Source: Tsukamurella conjunctivitidis
Lineage (GTDB): Bacteria; Actinomycetota; Actinomycetes; Mycobacteriales; Mycobacteriaceae
Assembly (NCBI RefSeq): GCF_007858475.1
Contig: NZ_VIGX01000001.1
Coordinates: 434,001 to 498,000 of the forward strand
Reading direction: 5' to 3'
Length of the DNA stretch: 64,000 nt
How positions within the stretch are numbered: position 1 is the stretch's first letter; each line of letters starts with the position of its first letter. Of this stretch, positions 33,388 to 41,878 are shown one piece after another. A program made the position numbers and the translations under genes. The notes beneath the pieces were generated by a model. The model was not told the DNA's origin, ran no database searches, and saw only the letters and a program-made list of their open reading frames with translations.

Positions 33388-34734
33388 ATGGGAATCCAAC
33401 GATCGGCAGTCATCGACGCCCCCGTGGACGAGGTCTTCGCCTGGTTCTCCCGCCCCGGGGCCTTCGCCCGCCTCCAGGCCCCGTGGGTGCCGATGCGCCT
33501 CCGGTCGCAGGCGGATTCGCTGGCGGACGGCGTGACCGTGATCGATCTGCCCGGCGGGCTGCAGTGGCGCGCCGAGCACGATCCGTCGGGGTACGTCGAG
33601 GGGCGCCGCTTCGTCGACGAGGTGACCGCAGACGGCGTCCGGTCCCTGCCCGCCGGGCTCTTCCCGTGGCGGCACGTGCACGGCTTCGAGCCGGTCGACG
33701 CGGCGCACACGCGGGTGAGCGACGAGGTGCAGACTCCCGTGCCCGAGGGCCTGCTCTCCGAGGTCATCGAATTCCGGTACCGCCGCCTCGCCGGTGACCT
33801 CGCCGCGCACCGTCGGGCCGCGAACGCGGGGCTGCGGCCGTCCACGATCGCGGTCACCGGGGCCTCCGGCCTGGTCGGCAAGGACCTCACCGCCTTCCTC
33901 AGCACCGGCGGCCACCGCGTGCTGCGGCTCGTGCGCGGCGCACCGCAGTCCGAGGACGAGCGCCGCTGGGATCCCGAGGCTCCCGATCCGGCCGCCCTGG
34001 AGGGCGCGGACGCGGTGATCCACCTCGCCGGCGCGAGCATCGCGGGCCGGTTCACCGACGATCACAAGCGGGCGGTCGAGGCGAGCCGGATCGAGCCGAC
34101 CCGCCTGCTCGCCCGGGCCGCGGCGCAGGCCGGTGTGCCGGTCTTCGTGAGCGCCTCCGCCGTCGGCTACTACGGCCGCGACCGGGGCGACGAGGTGCTG
34201 ACCGAGACCGCGGCCGGGCCCGCCGAGGCGGACTTCCTCTCCGAGGTGGTGCGCCGGTGGGAGGACGCGGCGCACGACGGCGCGGGGGAGGGCACCCGCG
34301 TGGTGACGGTGCGGACGGGGATCGTGCAGGCCCCGCAGGGCGGCACCCTCGGGATGCTCCTGCCCCTGTTCCGCGTCGGGCTCGGCGGCCGGCTCGGCGA
34401 CGGCCGGCAGTGGCAGCCGTGGGTGAGCATCGACGACCTCGTCGACGTCTACCACTGCGCGCTGTGGGACACGGACCTGACGGGCCCCGTCAACGCCGTG
34501 GCGCCGGGCGTCGTCCGCAACGCGGTCTACACGCGCGCCCTCGGGCGGGCCGTGCACCGGCCGACCCTGCTCCCCGTGCCCGGATTCGGCCCGGCTCTGC
34601 TGCTCGGGCGCGAGGGCGCCGAGGACCTCGCGTTCGCCTCCCAGCGGGTGCGCCCGGCGGTGCTCGAGGAGCGTGGGCACCCGTTCCGGCACCCGAACGT
34701 CGAGCGGGCGCTCGCGCACCTGCTCGGCGGCTGA
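33388..34734 (+). CDS. TIGR01777-type protein: SRPBCC domain fused to NAD(P) epimerase
   Basis: A 448-residue fusion. Residues 1-145 form an SRPBCC lipid-binding-like domain beginning with the typical IDAPVDEVFAWFSRPGAF. From about 150 there is an extended SDR with VTGASGLVGKDLTAFL, VIHLAGASIAGRF and SASAVGYYG, and the C-terminal DUF1731 segment ending in ERALAHLLGG. These nucleotide-sugar epimerase-like proteins have no settled substrate. The divergent placement beside the SigK operon is reported for related cfa loci and suggests an envelope or stress link (inference). Confidence 0.9.
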   Translation: MGIQRSAVIDAPVDEVFAWFSRPGAFARLQAPWVPMRLRSQADSLADGVTVIDLPGGLQWRAEHDPSGYVEGRRFVDEVTADGVRSLPAGLFPWRHVHGFEPVDAAHTRVSDEVQTPVPEGLLSEVIEFRYRRLAGDLAAHRRAANAGLRPSTIAVTGASGLVGKDLTAFLSTGGHRVLRLVRGAPQSEDERRWDPEAPDPAALEGADAVIHLAGASIAGRFTDDHKRAVEASRIEPTRLLARAAAQAGVPVFVSASAVGYYGRDRGDEVLTETAAGPAEADFLSEVVRRWEDAAHDGAGEGTRVVTVRTGIVQAPQGGTLGMLLPLFRVGLGGRLGDGRQWQPWVSIDDLVDVYHCALWDTDLTGPVNAVAPGVVRNAVYTRALGRAVHRPTLLPVPGFGPALLLGREGAEDLAFASQRVRPAVLEERGHPFRHPNVERALAHLLGG

Positions 34735-34775
34735 GCGCGTACCGTCGGGACTGACCGAACCGACGAGGAGGCACG

Positions 34776-35315
34776 ATGACCGCGGACACGGGATCGCCGG
34801 CGGCCGAACTGGCCCGGCTGCAGGCCGCGGGTACCGCGACGGAGGCCTTCGCGCTCTACGACGCGCTGCCCGCCGCGAAAGTGCCCGACATCCTCGGCGA
34901 CTGGCGCGGCGAGGGACTCGACACCGGCCACCCCATGGACGGGCTGCTCGAGCTGTACGGGTGGCACGGCAAACGCTTCGCCTCCGCGGACGACGTGCAG
35001 CCGCTCGTCTTCGACGGTCCGCGCGGCCCCTACCCGGTGAACCCCGCGGCGATGCCGCTGGGCGCATCGATGCGGCTGCCGCGGGCGCTGCTCACCGCGA
35101 CGGCGCCGCTCGCCCGTCGCGGGCTGCGGCTCGCACGCACCGTGAAACCCCGTGCGCGGCTGCGGATGATGGAGCACCGCGGCGTCGTGACCGCCACGAT
35201 GAGCTACGACGCCCTGCCCATCAACGACCACTTCCGCCGCGTCGACGGCGCGACCCTGCTGGGCGTGATGGACCTGCGCGGCGCGGCGCCCTTCTTCTTC
35301 GTGCTGCGCCGCTGA
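34776..35315 (+). CDS. GXWXG / DUF4334 family protein
   Basis: A 179-residue protein. The N-terminal half contains LGDWRGEGLDTGHPMDGLL, the GXWXG motif, and the C-terminal half has MMEHRGVVTATMSYD and DHFRRVDG, typical of DUF4334. No signal peptide is present. Function is unknown; the fold may bind a small hydrophobic ligand. The ribosome site is strong (GAGGAGG) and a -10-like TACCGT lies at 34740-34745. It converges on the GCS2-family gene with seven bases between stop codons. Confidence 0.85.
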   Translation: MTADTGSPAAELARLQAAGTATEAFALYDALPAAKVPDILGDWRGEGLDTGHPMDGLLELYGWHGKRFASADDVQPLVFDGPRGPYPVNPAAMPLGASMRLPRALLTATAPLARRGLRLARTVKPRARLRMMEHRGVVTATMSYDALPINDHFRRVDGATLLGVMDLRGAAPFFFVLRR

Positions 35316-35322
35316 GCGGTCC

Positions 35323-36831
35323 TCACACCTCCCAGGTGTGCACCGGATTCCCCTCGTGCATGAGCTGCACGTAGTCGGCCAGCATCCCGCGCAATGCCTG
35401 CGCGCGGGTCTCGCCCGCCGCCTCGCGATTCGCGACGGCCTGGCGCTGCCAGGAGGAGCCCGTCTGCCGCGAGATGCACCGCCCCTCGAGCACCTGGAGG
35501 TACCGGTCACGTGACTTCGAGCCCACGCCGTACGCCTTGAGGCCGGAGTCCATGAGGGGGAGCAACCGGCGCAGCACCAGCTCGTCGGGCCGGATCCAGC
35601 CGACGTTCGGCCAGTACAGGCCGGCGTCGAAGGCGTCACGGGCGCCGGAGTGCAGGTTCTCGGTCGCGGCGTCGAAGCTCATCTGCGTCCAGATGGGACG
35701 GTCGGCCTCGACCAGCGCGCGGACCACGCCGTAGTAGAAGGCCGCATTCGCCATCGTGTCGACCACCGTCGGGCCCGCGGGCAGGACGCGGTTCTCCACC
35801 CGCAGGTGCGCGTGCCCGTCGACCACGTCGTAGACGGGGCGGTTCCAGCGGTAGACGGTGCCGTTGTGCATCCGCAGCTCGGGCAGCTCGGGGGACTCGC
35901 CGCGCGAGACCACCTCGAGCGGGTCGACGTCGCTGCACACCGGCAGCAGCGCGGGGAAGTAGCGGGTGTTCTCCTCGAACAGGTCGAAGGTGGAGGTGAT
36001 CCACCGCTCTCCGAACCAGACCCGGGGCCGCACGCCCTGATTGCGCAGCTCGATCGGCCGGGTGTCGGTGGCCTGCTCGAACAGTGGGATGCGGGTCTCG
36101 TGCCAGAGCGCTTTGCCCGCGAGGAAGGGAGAGTTCGCGGCGATCGCCACCTGCACGCCCGCGATGGCCTGCGCCGCGTTCCAGTGCGCCGCGAAGTCCT
36201 CGGGCGCCACCCGCAGGTGCAGCTGCAGCGAGGTGCACGCCGCCTCGGGAAGGATGGTGTCCGAGGTGATGTCGAGCCGCTCGCCCACCACCGCGCCCGG
36301 CAGCGGCGCGCCCTCGATGTCGATCTCGATGTCCTCGCCGCGGGCGGCGAAGACCTGCTCGTTGAGGAGGTCGTAGCGCGGGTTCGCGGAGAACCACTGC
36401 TTGCCGAAGTGCTCCTCCTCGAGCGTCGGGAGCATGCCGATCATGACGAGGTTCGACCCCGCGGCGCGGGCGCGCTCGTCGGCGCGGTTCAACGACTCCC
36501 GCAGGGAGTCCTCGAGGTTCTCGGTGCTCTGGTCGACGAAGGGCCGCGGCGCCACGTTGATCTCGATGTTGAACTGGCCCAGCTCGGTCTGGAAGTCCGG
36601 GTCCGCGATGGCGTCGAGGGCGTCCGCGTTCGCCATGGCCGGTTCCATCTCGTCGTCGACGAGGTTCAGCTCGACCTCCATGCCGAGCAGCGGCTCCGGC
36701 GGCGCACCGTCGTCCGTGAACAGCCCCTCGGCCAGCATGCGGGCGATGGCGTCCGTTCCGCGCTGGACCTGGCGACGGAACCGCATGCGGTCCTCGCGCG
36801 TGAACACCCTGGCATCGACGTCGGCACCCAT
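35323..36831 (-). CDS. Glutamate-cysteine ligase family (GCS2) protein
   Basis: A 502-residue ATP-dependent carboxylate-amine ligase-like protein. LGMEVELNLVDDEM is the metal-binding GxExE-type start of the fold. QFNIEINVAP, SLQLHLRVAPEDF, AIAANSPFLAG and RVENRVLPAGPT follow in the family order. Long actinobacterial members of this group are distinct from the mycothiol ligases, and the true amine substrate is unknown. ATG 36831 (MGADVDARVFTRED) is used because family members start there as I recall; ATG 36882 would add 17 basic residues. The gene stands alone between converging and diverging neighbours. Confidence 0.82.
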   Translation of the reverse strand: MGADVDARVFTREDRMRFRRQVQRGTDAIARMLAEGLFTDDGAPPEPLLGMEVELNLVDDEMEPAMANADALDAIADPDFQTELGQFNIEINVAPRPFVDQSTENLEDSLRESLNRADERARAAGSNLVMIGMLPTLEEEHFGKQWFSANPRYDLLNEQVFAARGEDIEIDIEGAPLPGAVVGERLDITSDTILPEAACTSLQLHLRVAPEDFAAHWNAAQAIAGVQVAIAANSPFLAGKALWHETRIPLFEQATDTRPIELRNQGVRPRVWFGERWITSTFDLFEENTRYFPALLPVCSDVDPLEVVSRGESPELPELRMHNGTVYRWNRPVYDVVDGHAHLRVENRVLPAGPTVVDTMANAAFYYGVVRALVEADRPIWTQMSFDAATENLHSGARDAFDAGLYWPNVGWIRPDELVLRRLLPLMDSGLKAYGVGSKSRDRYLQVLEGRCISRQTGSSWQRQAVANREAAGETRAQALRGMLADYVQLMHEGNPVHTWEV

Positions 36832-36990
36832 GGCTCGCAGCTTTGCAGACGCGGCGCGGCGCGCGCGGGCGATTCGAGGCATCGGACCGGCTCCGCGATC
36901 GGTGACCGTTCCTGTCGAGTGTTCACCAATGAGTACGAGTGATGAACTATTCTCGACGTCATTGCCCGTTCGACCTACAGGGGGATCCTC

Positions 36991-37701
36991 ATGCGTGCCG
37001 TCCGTCGTTCCGTCCTGGCCCTCGCGGCCGTCGCCCTCGCCGCCCCGGCCGGCCTCGCGTCGGCCGCGCCCGCGAAGCCCGCCACTCCCGCGGCGCAGCT
37101 CCTGCTCACGCAGGCGGAGGTCCCCGCGGGCTACCAGGTGGAGAAAGTGAGCCCCAAGGAGCTGGCCGGGATCACCGCGTCCGTCGGCGACGGCCTCACC
37201 GGTGCCCGGGTCACGCCGGCCCACTGCGCGCCGGCCGTCGACCGCGGAGCACTGTCCCGCGCCGCGGGCCTGCCCATCCTCGTCGCGACCAACGAGGCGA
37301 AGCGGACCGCGCTCTCGGAGACCCTGTCGTCGGGCTCCGTCGACAGCGCCGTCGCGATCCCGGCGGGGTGCGAGTCCTTCCGGATCGAGATGAGCCCGAA
37401 GGCCGGCTCGGCCGACCGGGTCGTGATGGATGCGAAGGTGACGCCGGTCGCGCTGCCCGGTGCGCCGAAGGGCGCCCGGGCCGTGTTCACCCGGGCGACC
37501 GGCACGATCACCGTCGACGGGAAGGCGTCGCGCTTCGAGCAGGAGCAGCTCATCGGCGGCGAGAACGTCCGCGGCTACGCGGTGCTGGTGATCGCCACCT
37601 CGATCGGCGGCGACGGTGCCGGCGGGACCGCGCGGGCCGACCGCGCAGGGTTCACGCAGGCGCTCACCGCGGCGACGAACAAGGTGCGGACCGCGACGTA
37701 G
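36991..37701 (+). CDS. Secreted hypothetical protein
   Basis: A 236-residue exported protein. A signal peptide covers about residues 1-25, ending at LASAAPAKP. The mature part has two cysteines (AHCAPAV and AGCESF) about 50 residues apart that could pair. It has no catalytic motif I recognise. PAGYQVEKVSPKELAG and ATNEAKRTALSETLSSG suggest a compact globular domain, similar in style to mycobacterial secreted proteins of unknown function. ATG 36991 follows GGGGGATCC. About 160 bases upstream hold no feature I can name besides the divergent starts. Confidence 0.75.
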   Translation: MRAVRRSVLALAAVALAAPAGLASAAPAKPATPAAQLLLTQAEVPAGYQVEKVSPKELAGITASVGDGLTGARVTPAHCAPAVDRGALSRAAGLPILVATNEAKRTALSETLSSGSVDSAVAIPAGCESFRIEMSPKAGSADRVVMDAKVTPVALPGAPKGARAVFTRATGTITVDGKASRFEQEQLIGGENVRGYAVLVIATSIGGDGAGGTARADRAGFTQALTAATNKVRTAT

Positions 37702-37704
37702 TCG

Positions 37705-38085
37705 TCACAGCCGCAGGATCGGCAGATACCGGGCGATCTCGCCCGCACGGGAGCCGCTGGCCGCGAGGTCGGCGGCTTCCGTCGCCTCGTCGACGGTCAC
37801 CAGGCCCGTCGCGAGCCGCAGCCACACGCGGGGTGCGCACTCCACCACGTTCGGGGGCGTCCCGCGCGTGTGTCGGAGCCCCTCGATGCACTGCACGGCG
37901 ACGAACGGCGGCACCCGCACCTCGACGGACCCGCCCGGCGCGTCCTGCGCCAGCGTGCGGGCCGTCGAGCGGACGGCGGCGGCGATCGCGGCGCGCGGGG
38001 GAGCGGGGGCGTAATCGTCGGTGATCCACTCCCGGACCGCGAGCACCGCGGCCCGCATCTCCGCCGGGTCGACTGTCTTCGCCAT
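37705..38085 (-). CDS. Sterol-carrier-family small protein
   Basis: A 126-residue cytosolic protein. The arrangement REWITDDYAPAPPRAAIAAAVR, VRVPPFVAVQCIEG and HTRGTPPNVVE matches the sterol carrier family protein annotated beside purF in mycobacteria and relatives. No ligand is established. ATG 38085 sits in a TGATG overlap with the upstream lipoprotein gene, so the two are probably one operon. The stop codon lies three bases from the converging secreted protein gene. Confidence 0.8.
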   Translation of the reverse strand: MAKTVDPAEMRAAVLAVREWITDDYAPAPPRAAIAAAVRSTARTLAQDAPGGSVEVRVPPFVAVQCIEGLRHTRGTPPNVVECAPRVWLRLATGLVTVDEATEAADLAASGSRAGEIARYLPILRL

Positions 38086-38621
38086 CAGTGCGCCGCCTGC
38101 CTGCGCACCTCGAACGTCGAGCAGCCCTGGTACGAGACGGTGCCGCTGAGGACGGTCGTGGCGGAGTTGATCGGGCCGGTCACCCGCAGGCCCACCATCT
38201 CGTAGATCCCGGGCCGGTTGATCCAGGCCACCGGCGCGATGACGAGGTCGGCGCCGTCGAGCGCGAGGGTCACCGAGTACGAGCCGTTCGGCACGCCGGG
38301 ATTGGTCGCCGTCGCGGAGAAGTCGAACCGGGACGGGCCGGCGGCGGGGTCGACCAGCGCCAGCGTCAGCGCGGTCTCGCCCTGGAGGCACAGGTACGTG
38401 CCCGTCCAAGTGCCCGCGAGCTGGGCCAGGTTCGGTGCCCCGTTCGACGGTGGATCGAGGGGCACGCTCGGGCCGACGGAGAACGTCGGTGTGCTGGTGA
38501 CCGCGGCCCCGTCGGCCACGGGGCTGCCGGCGACCGTCGTGGCGCATCCCGTCGCGGCCCCTCCGACGACGGCGAGGGCCGCGGCGAGCGAGGCCCGCCG
38601 TCGTCGCGATGATCCGATCAT
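38085..38621 (-). CDS. Probable lipoprotein
   Basis: A 178-residue protein with an N-terminal SSRRRRASLAAALAVVGG signal and lipobox ATGC, followed by TTVAGSP, a linker style seen in mycobacterial lipoproteins. The mature part from about residue 65 has LAGTWTGTYLCLQG and GTVSYQGCSTFEV, suggesting a small beta-barrel with a cysteine pair. It should be anchored on the outer face of the inner membrane. Function unknown. It is divergent from purF and translationally coupled to the sterol-carrier-like gene. Confidence 0.75.
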   Translation of the reverse strand: MIGSSRRRRASLAAALAVVGGAATGCATTVAGSPVADGAAVTSTPTFSVGPSVPLDPPSNGAPNLAQLAGTWTGTYLCLQGETALTLALVDPAAGPSRFDFSATATNPGVPNGSYSVTLALDGADLVIAPVAWINRPGIYEMVGLRVTGPINSATTVLSGTVSYQGCSTFEVRRQAAH

Positions 38622-38713
38622 GGTGCTTCCCCCGACTCCGATGGAGGTCAGTGCCTCCCGTCACTCCCGGAAGAAACATACTCGGCGATTCGTTCCCGCT
38701 GGAGGATCGGTCT

Positions 38714-38719
38714 TACAAT
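38714..38719 (+). promoter_or_regulatory. -10 element of purF
   Basis: TACAAT, one of the best -10 matches in the window, lies 36 bases before the GTG start. The surrounding 134-base divergent region is otherwise unremarkable; I see no PurR-like box. Confidence 0.55.
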
Positions 38720-38755
38720 CGGATCAGGCCACGCCCCCAGCCCCAGGAGTCAGCC

Positions 38756-40321
38756 GTGCAGCAGCTTCCGCTCAGCGTCGTCAACACCACCGCCCCGCTC
38801 GCCGAGGGCGAGGAGCAGGAGCCCCGGGAGGAATGCGGCGTCTTCGGCGTCTGGGCCACCGGGGAGGACGTCGCCAAGCTCTCCTACTACGGCCTCTACG
38901 CCCTGCAGCACCGCGGCCAGGAGGCCGCCGGCATCGCGGTCGGCGACGGTCAGCAGGTGCTGGTCTTCAAGGACCTCGGCCTGGTCAGCCAGGTCTTCGA
39001 CGAGCAGACGCTGAGCTCGATGCCGGGCCACGTCGCGATCGGCCACTGCCGCTACTCGACCACCGGCTCCACCACCTGGGAGAACAGCCAGCCGATCTTC
39101 CGGACCACCAGCGCGGGCAACGGCGTGGCCCTCGGCCACAACGGCAACCTGGTCAATACCGCCGAGCTCGCGGAGCGGGCGGCCGAACTGGGCGTGGCGG
39201 GCGGCCGCCGCGACAACATCGCCACCTCCGACTCCGACATCCTCACCGCGTTGCTCGCGCACGCCGCCGCCGACCGGACGCTGGAGCAGGCCGCCATGGA
39301 GCTGCTGCCCACCGTGAAGGGCGCGTTCTGCCTCACCTTCATGGACGAGCACACGCTGTACGCCGCGCGCGATCCGCACGGCGTGCGCCCGCTGTCGCTG
39401 GGCCGCCTGGATCGCGGCTGGGTCGTCGCGTCCGAGACCGCCGCATTCGACATCGTGGGCGCCTCCTTCGTGCGCGACATCGAGCCGGGCGAGCTGCTCG
39501 CCATCGACGAGGACGGCGTGCGCTCCACCCGGTTCGCCGAGCCCACCCCGAAGACCTGCATCTTCGAGTACGTCTACCTGGCCCGCCCCGACTCCGTGAT
39601 CCACGGCCGGTCGGTGCACTCGACCCGCGTCGACATCGGTCGCCGCCTCGCCCGCGAGCACCCGGCGGTCGGCGACCTGGTGATCCCGGTGCCCGAGTCG
39701 GGCACCCCCGCGGCGGTCGGCTACGCGCAGGAGTCGGGCATCCCGTACGGCCAGGGCCTGATGAAGAACGCCTATGTGGGCCGCACCTTCATCCAGCCCA
39801 GTCAGACGATCCGCCAGCTGGGCATCCGGCTCAAGCTCAATCCGCTGCGCGAGGTGATCCGCGGCAAGCGGCTCGTCGTGGTCGACGACTCGATCGTGCG
39901 CGGCAACACGCAGCGCGCGCTGATCCGGATGCTGCGGGAGGCCGGCGCCGCGGAGATCCACGTGCGCATCGCCTCGTCGCCGGTGAAGTGGCCGTGCTTC
40001 TACGGCATCGACTTCGCCTCCCCGGCCGAGCTCATCGCCAACGGCGGCGGTGCCGACTCGGTGGAGGCCATGGTCGAGTCGGTCCGCGCCGCGATCGGCG
40101 CCGACTCGCTGGGCTACATCTCGCTCGACGAGATGACCGCGGCCACCGAGCACGCCGGCGAGTCCATGTGCCGGGCCTGCTTCGACGGCGTGTACCCCAT
40201 CCCGCTGCCCGAGTCGACGTCGATGGGTAAGGCGGTCCTGGAGAACATGCTCAAGGCCGGCTCGCAGGGCGACCCGCTGCAGGCCGAGAACGACAACGCC
40301 TCCGCGTTGCGTCGTCCCTGA
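38756..40321 (+). CDS. purF: Amidophosphoribosyltransferase
   Basis: A 521-residue enzyme for the committed step of purine synthesis (PRPP plus glutamine to phosphoribosylamine). GTG 38756 has AGGAG at good spacing. The first 26 residues form a propeptide: REECGVFGVW places the nucleophile at Cys27, exposed after processing. The PRPP loop is LVVVDDSIVRGNTQ. Cysteines in KTCIFEYVY, KWPCFYGID and CRAC match the 4Fe-4S ligands of the B. subtilis type. purM follows after 71 bases. The upstream extension of the frame is not coding. Confidence 0.96.
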   Translation: MQQLPLSVVNTTAPLAEGEEQEPREECGVFGVWATGEDVAKLSYYGLYALQHRGQEAAGIAVGDGQQVLVFKDLGLVSQVFDEQTLSSMPGHVAIGHCRYSTTGSTTWENSQPIFRTTSAGNGVALGHNGNLVNTAELAERAAELGVAGGRRDNIATSDSDILTALLAHAAADRTLEQAAMELLPTVKGAFCLTFMDEHTLYAARDPHGVRPLSLGRLDRGWVVASETAAFDIVGASFVRDIEPGELLAIDEDGVRSTRFAEPTPKTCIFEYVYLARPDSVIHGRSVHSTRVDIGRRLAREHPAVGDLVIPVPESGTPAAVGYAQESGIPYGQGLMKNAYVGRTFIQPSQTIRQLGIRLKLNPLREVIRGKRLVVVDDSIVRGNTQRALIRMLREAGAAEIHVRIASSPVKWPCFYGIDFASPAELIANGGGADSVEAMVESVRAAIGADSLGYISLDEMTAATEHAGESMCRACFDGVYPIPLPESTSMGKAVLENMLKAGSQGDPLQAENDNASALRRP

Positions 40322-40330
40322 GTCGCCCGG

Positions 40331-40356
40331 TCCGGCGGGGCCCCGACTCCGCCGGA
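40331..40356. terminator. Hairpin between purF and purM
   Basis: Arms TCCGGCGG and CCGCCGGA (8 bp, perfect) with a 10-base loop, starting nine bases after the purF stop. It could end most purF transcripts, with purM read from its own promoter just downstream. Confidence 0.5.
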
Positions 40357-40378
40357 CGCCCGGGGCCCTCCGGTCCGG

Positions 40379-40384
40379 TAGCCT
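40379..40384 (+). promoter_or_regulatory. -10 element of purM
   Basis: TAGCCT ends eight bases before GTG 40393 with no Shine-Dalgarno sequence in between, the pattern of a leaderless message. Confidence 0.4.
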
Positions 40385-40392
40385 ATGGATCC

Positions 40393-41469
40393 GTGACGGA
40401 TTCCAACACCCACCCGCCGCAGGGTGCCTCGTACGCCGCTGCAGGAGTCGACATCGAGGCCGGTGACCGGGCCGTCGAGCTGTTCAAGCCGCACGCCAAG
40501 CGCGCCACCCGCCCCGAGGTCCTCGGTGGCCTCGGCGGTTTCGCCGGCCTGTTCGCGCTGAAGAAGTACCGGGAGCCGGTGCTCGCCGCGTCGACGGACG
40601 GCGTCGGCACCAAGATCGCCGTGGCGCAGGCGCTGGGCAAGCACGACACCGTGGGCATCGACCTCGTCGCCATGGTCGTCGACGATCTCGTCGTGACCGG
40701 TGCCGAGCCGCTGTTCCTGCAGGACTACATCGCCGTCGGCAAGGTGGTCCCCGAGATCGTCGCGGAGCTGGTCGGCGGCATCGCCGAGGGCTGCGTCCGC
40801 GCCGGCTGCGCCCTTCTGGGCGGCGAGACCGCGGAGCACCCGGGCCTCATGGCCGAGGGCGAGTACGACCTGTCCGCGACCGGCGTCGGCGTCGTCGAGG
40901 CCGACGAGGTGCTCGGCCCGGACAACGTGCGCGCCGGCGACGTCGTGATCGCCATGAAGAGCTCCGGCCTGCACAGCAACGGCTACAGTCTGGCCCGCAA
41001 GGTGCTGCTGGACTGGGGCCACATGGACCTGGGCGGCTACGTCGAGGAGTTCGGCCGCACGCTGGGCGAGGAGCTGCTCGAGCCCACCGCCATCTACGCC
41101 CTCGACTGCCTGCGCCTCGCGCAGGAGACGCAGGTGCGCACGTTCTGCCACGTCACCGGCGGCGGCCTCGAGGCGAACCTCGCGCGCGTCATCCCGGACG
41201 GACTCGTCGCCGAGCTGGACCGCAACACGTGGAGCCCGTCGGCCGTGTTCGCGCTCATCGCCCAGCGCGGCCGGGTGGAGCAGGCCGAGATGGAGAAGAC
41301 CTTCAACATGGGCGTCGGCATGGTCGCGATCGTCGCGCCCGAGGACGTCGATCGCGCGCTGGCCGTGCTCACGGCACGCCACATCGACAGCTGGGTGCTG
41401 GGGACGATCAAGAAGTCCGACGGTGCCTCCACCGGAGCCGTGCTGAGCGGCTCGCACCCGAAGTTCTAG
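40393..41469 (+). CDS. purM: Phosphoribosylformylglycinamidine cyclo-ligase (AIR synthetase)
   Basis: A 358-residue enzyme that closes the imidazole ring in purine synthesis using ATP. It shows SYAAAGVDIEAGDRAVE, ASTDGVGTKIAVA, DLVAMVVDDLVVTGAEPLF and HVTGGGLEANLARV, all strongly conserved. Length is typical. It follows purF on the same strand with a hairpin between. A powerful terminator after the stop separates it from the converging DUF3073 gene. Confidence 0.97.
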   Translation: MTDSNTHPPQGASYAAAGVDIEAGDRAVELFKPHAKRATRPEVLGGLGGFAGLFALKKYREPVLAASTDGVGTKIAVAQALGKHDTVGIDLVAMVVDDLVVTGAEPLFLQDYIAVGKVVPEIVAELVGGIAEGCVRAGCALLGGETAEHPGLMAEGEYDLSATGVGVVEADEVLGPDNVRAGDVVIAMKSSGLHSNGYSLARKVLLDWGHMDLGGYVEEFGRTLGEELLEPTAIYALDCLRLAQETQVRTFCHVTGGGLEANLARVIPDGLVAELDRNTWSPSAVFALIAQRGRVEQAEMEKTFNMGVGMVAIVAPEDVDRALAVLTARHIDSWVLGTIKKSDGASTGAVLSGSHPKF

Positions 41470-41472
41470 GAA

Positions 41473-41514
41473 CGCCGTAGGCACCGTGACCCAGGGTCAC
41501 GGTGCCCAACGGCG
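41473..41514. terminator. Strong bidirectional terminator between purM and DUF3073
   Basis: GGCACCGTGACC and GGTCACGGTGCC form a perfect 12-bp stem around a 3-base loop (41480-41506). A further 6-bp stem, CGCCGT with ACGGCG, extends it to 41473-41514 across small bulges. It starts four bases after purM and ends 28 bases before the DUF3073 stop codon. Confidence 0.85.
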
Positions 41515-41542
41515 GAACGCGAGAGCGGGAGGACGCGACGCG

Positions 41543-41743
41543 TCAGGCGCGGCGCCACTCATCCTCGCGGTACGGATCGCCCGCGATGTCGCTCCATTCG
41601 GGGTGTGTGGCGAGAACGTCGGCCTCGTCGGTCACGCCACCCGCCAGCTCGTCCTGCAGCCTCTTCAGGTCGGTACTCGGGGTGCTGTACTTCAGCTCCC
41701 GTGCAACCTTGGTCTGCTTCGCCTTTGCCCGGCCGCGGCCCAT
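41543..41743 (-). CDS. DUF3073 family small protein
   Basis: A 66-residue highly charged protein. MGRGRAKAKQTKVARELKY is the diagnostic start of DUF3073, and the second half is acidic (DIAGDPYREDEWRR). The family is confined to actinobacteria and usually sits beside purM, as here. No function is known; the basic N-terminus could contact nucleic acid or ribosomes (inference). Start ATG 41743 is fixed by family similarity. Confidence 0.93.
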   Translation of the reverse strand: MGRGRAKAKQTKVARELKYSTPSTDLKRLQDELAGGVTDEADVLATHPEWSDIAGDPYREDEWRRA

Positions 41744-41878
41744 GGGGGACCCCCTTGCGCAATGAAGGGGCGGCCAGCTACCGGATCAACCGGCGGGTGG
41801 CGGCCCCTTTCTCCGTGTAGTAATTCTTCCTGCCGTCCAGTTTAGCGTGCTCCCGCCGATGGTGCTGCCGCCCGGGTG
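41744..41878 (-). promoter_or_regulatory. Structured leader region of DUF3073
   Basis: The 135 bases before DUF3073 on the minus strand contain AAGGGGC and GCCCCTT (41763-41815 region) flanking CCGG-TTGAT-CCGG. The arms could fold into a long imperfect stem in the 5' leader or end the MOSC transcript. TTACTACA-like AT-rich sequence at 41817-41826 lies on the upstream side. I cannot assign it to a known RNA family. Confidence 0.3.
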
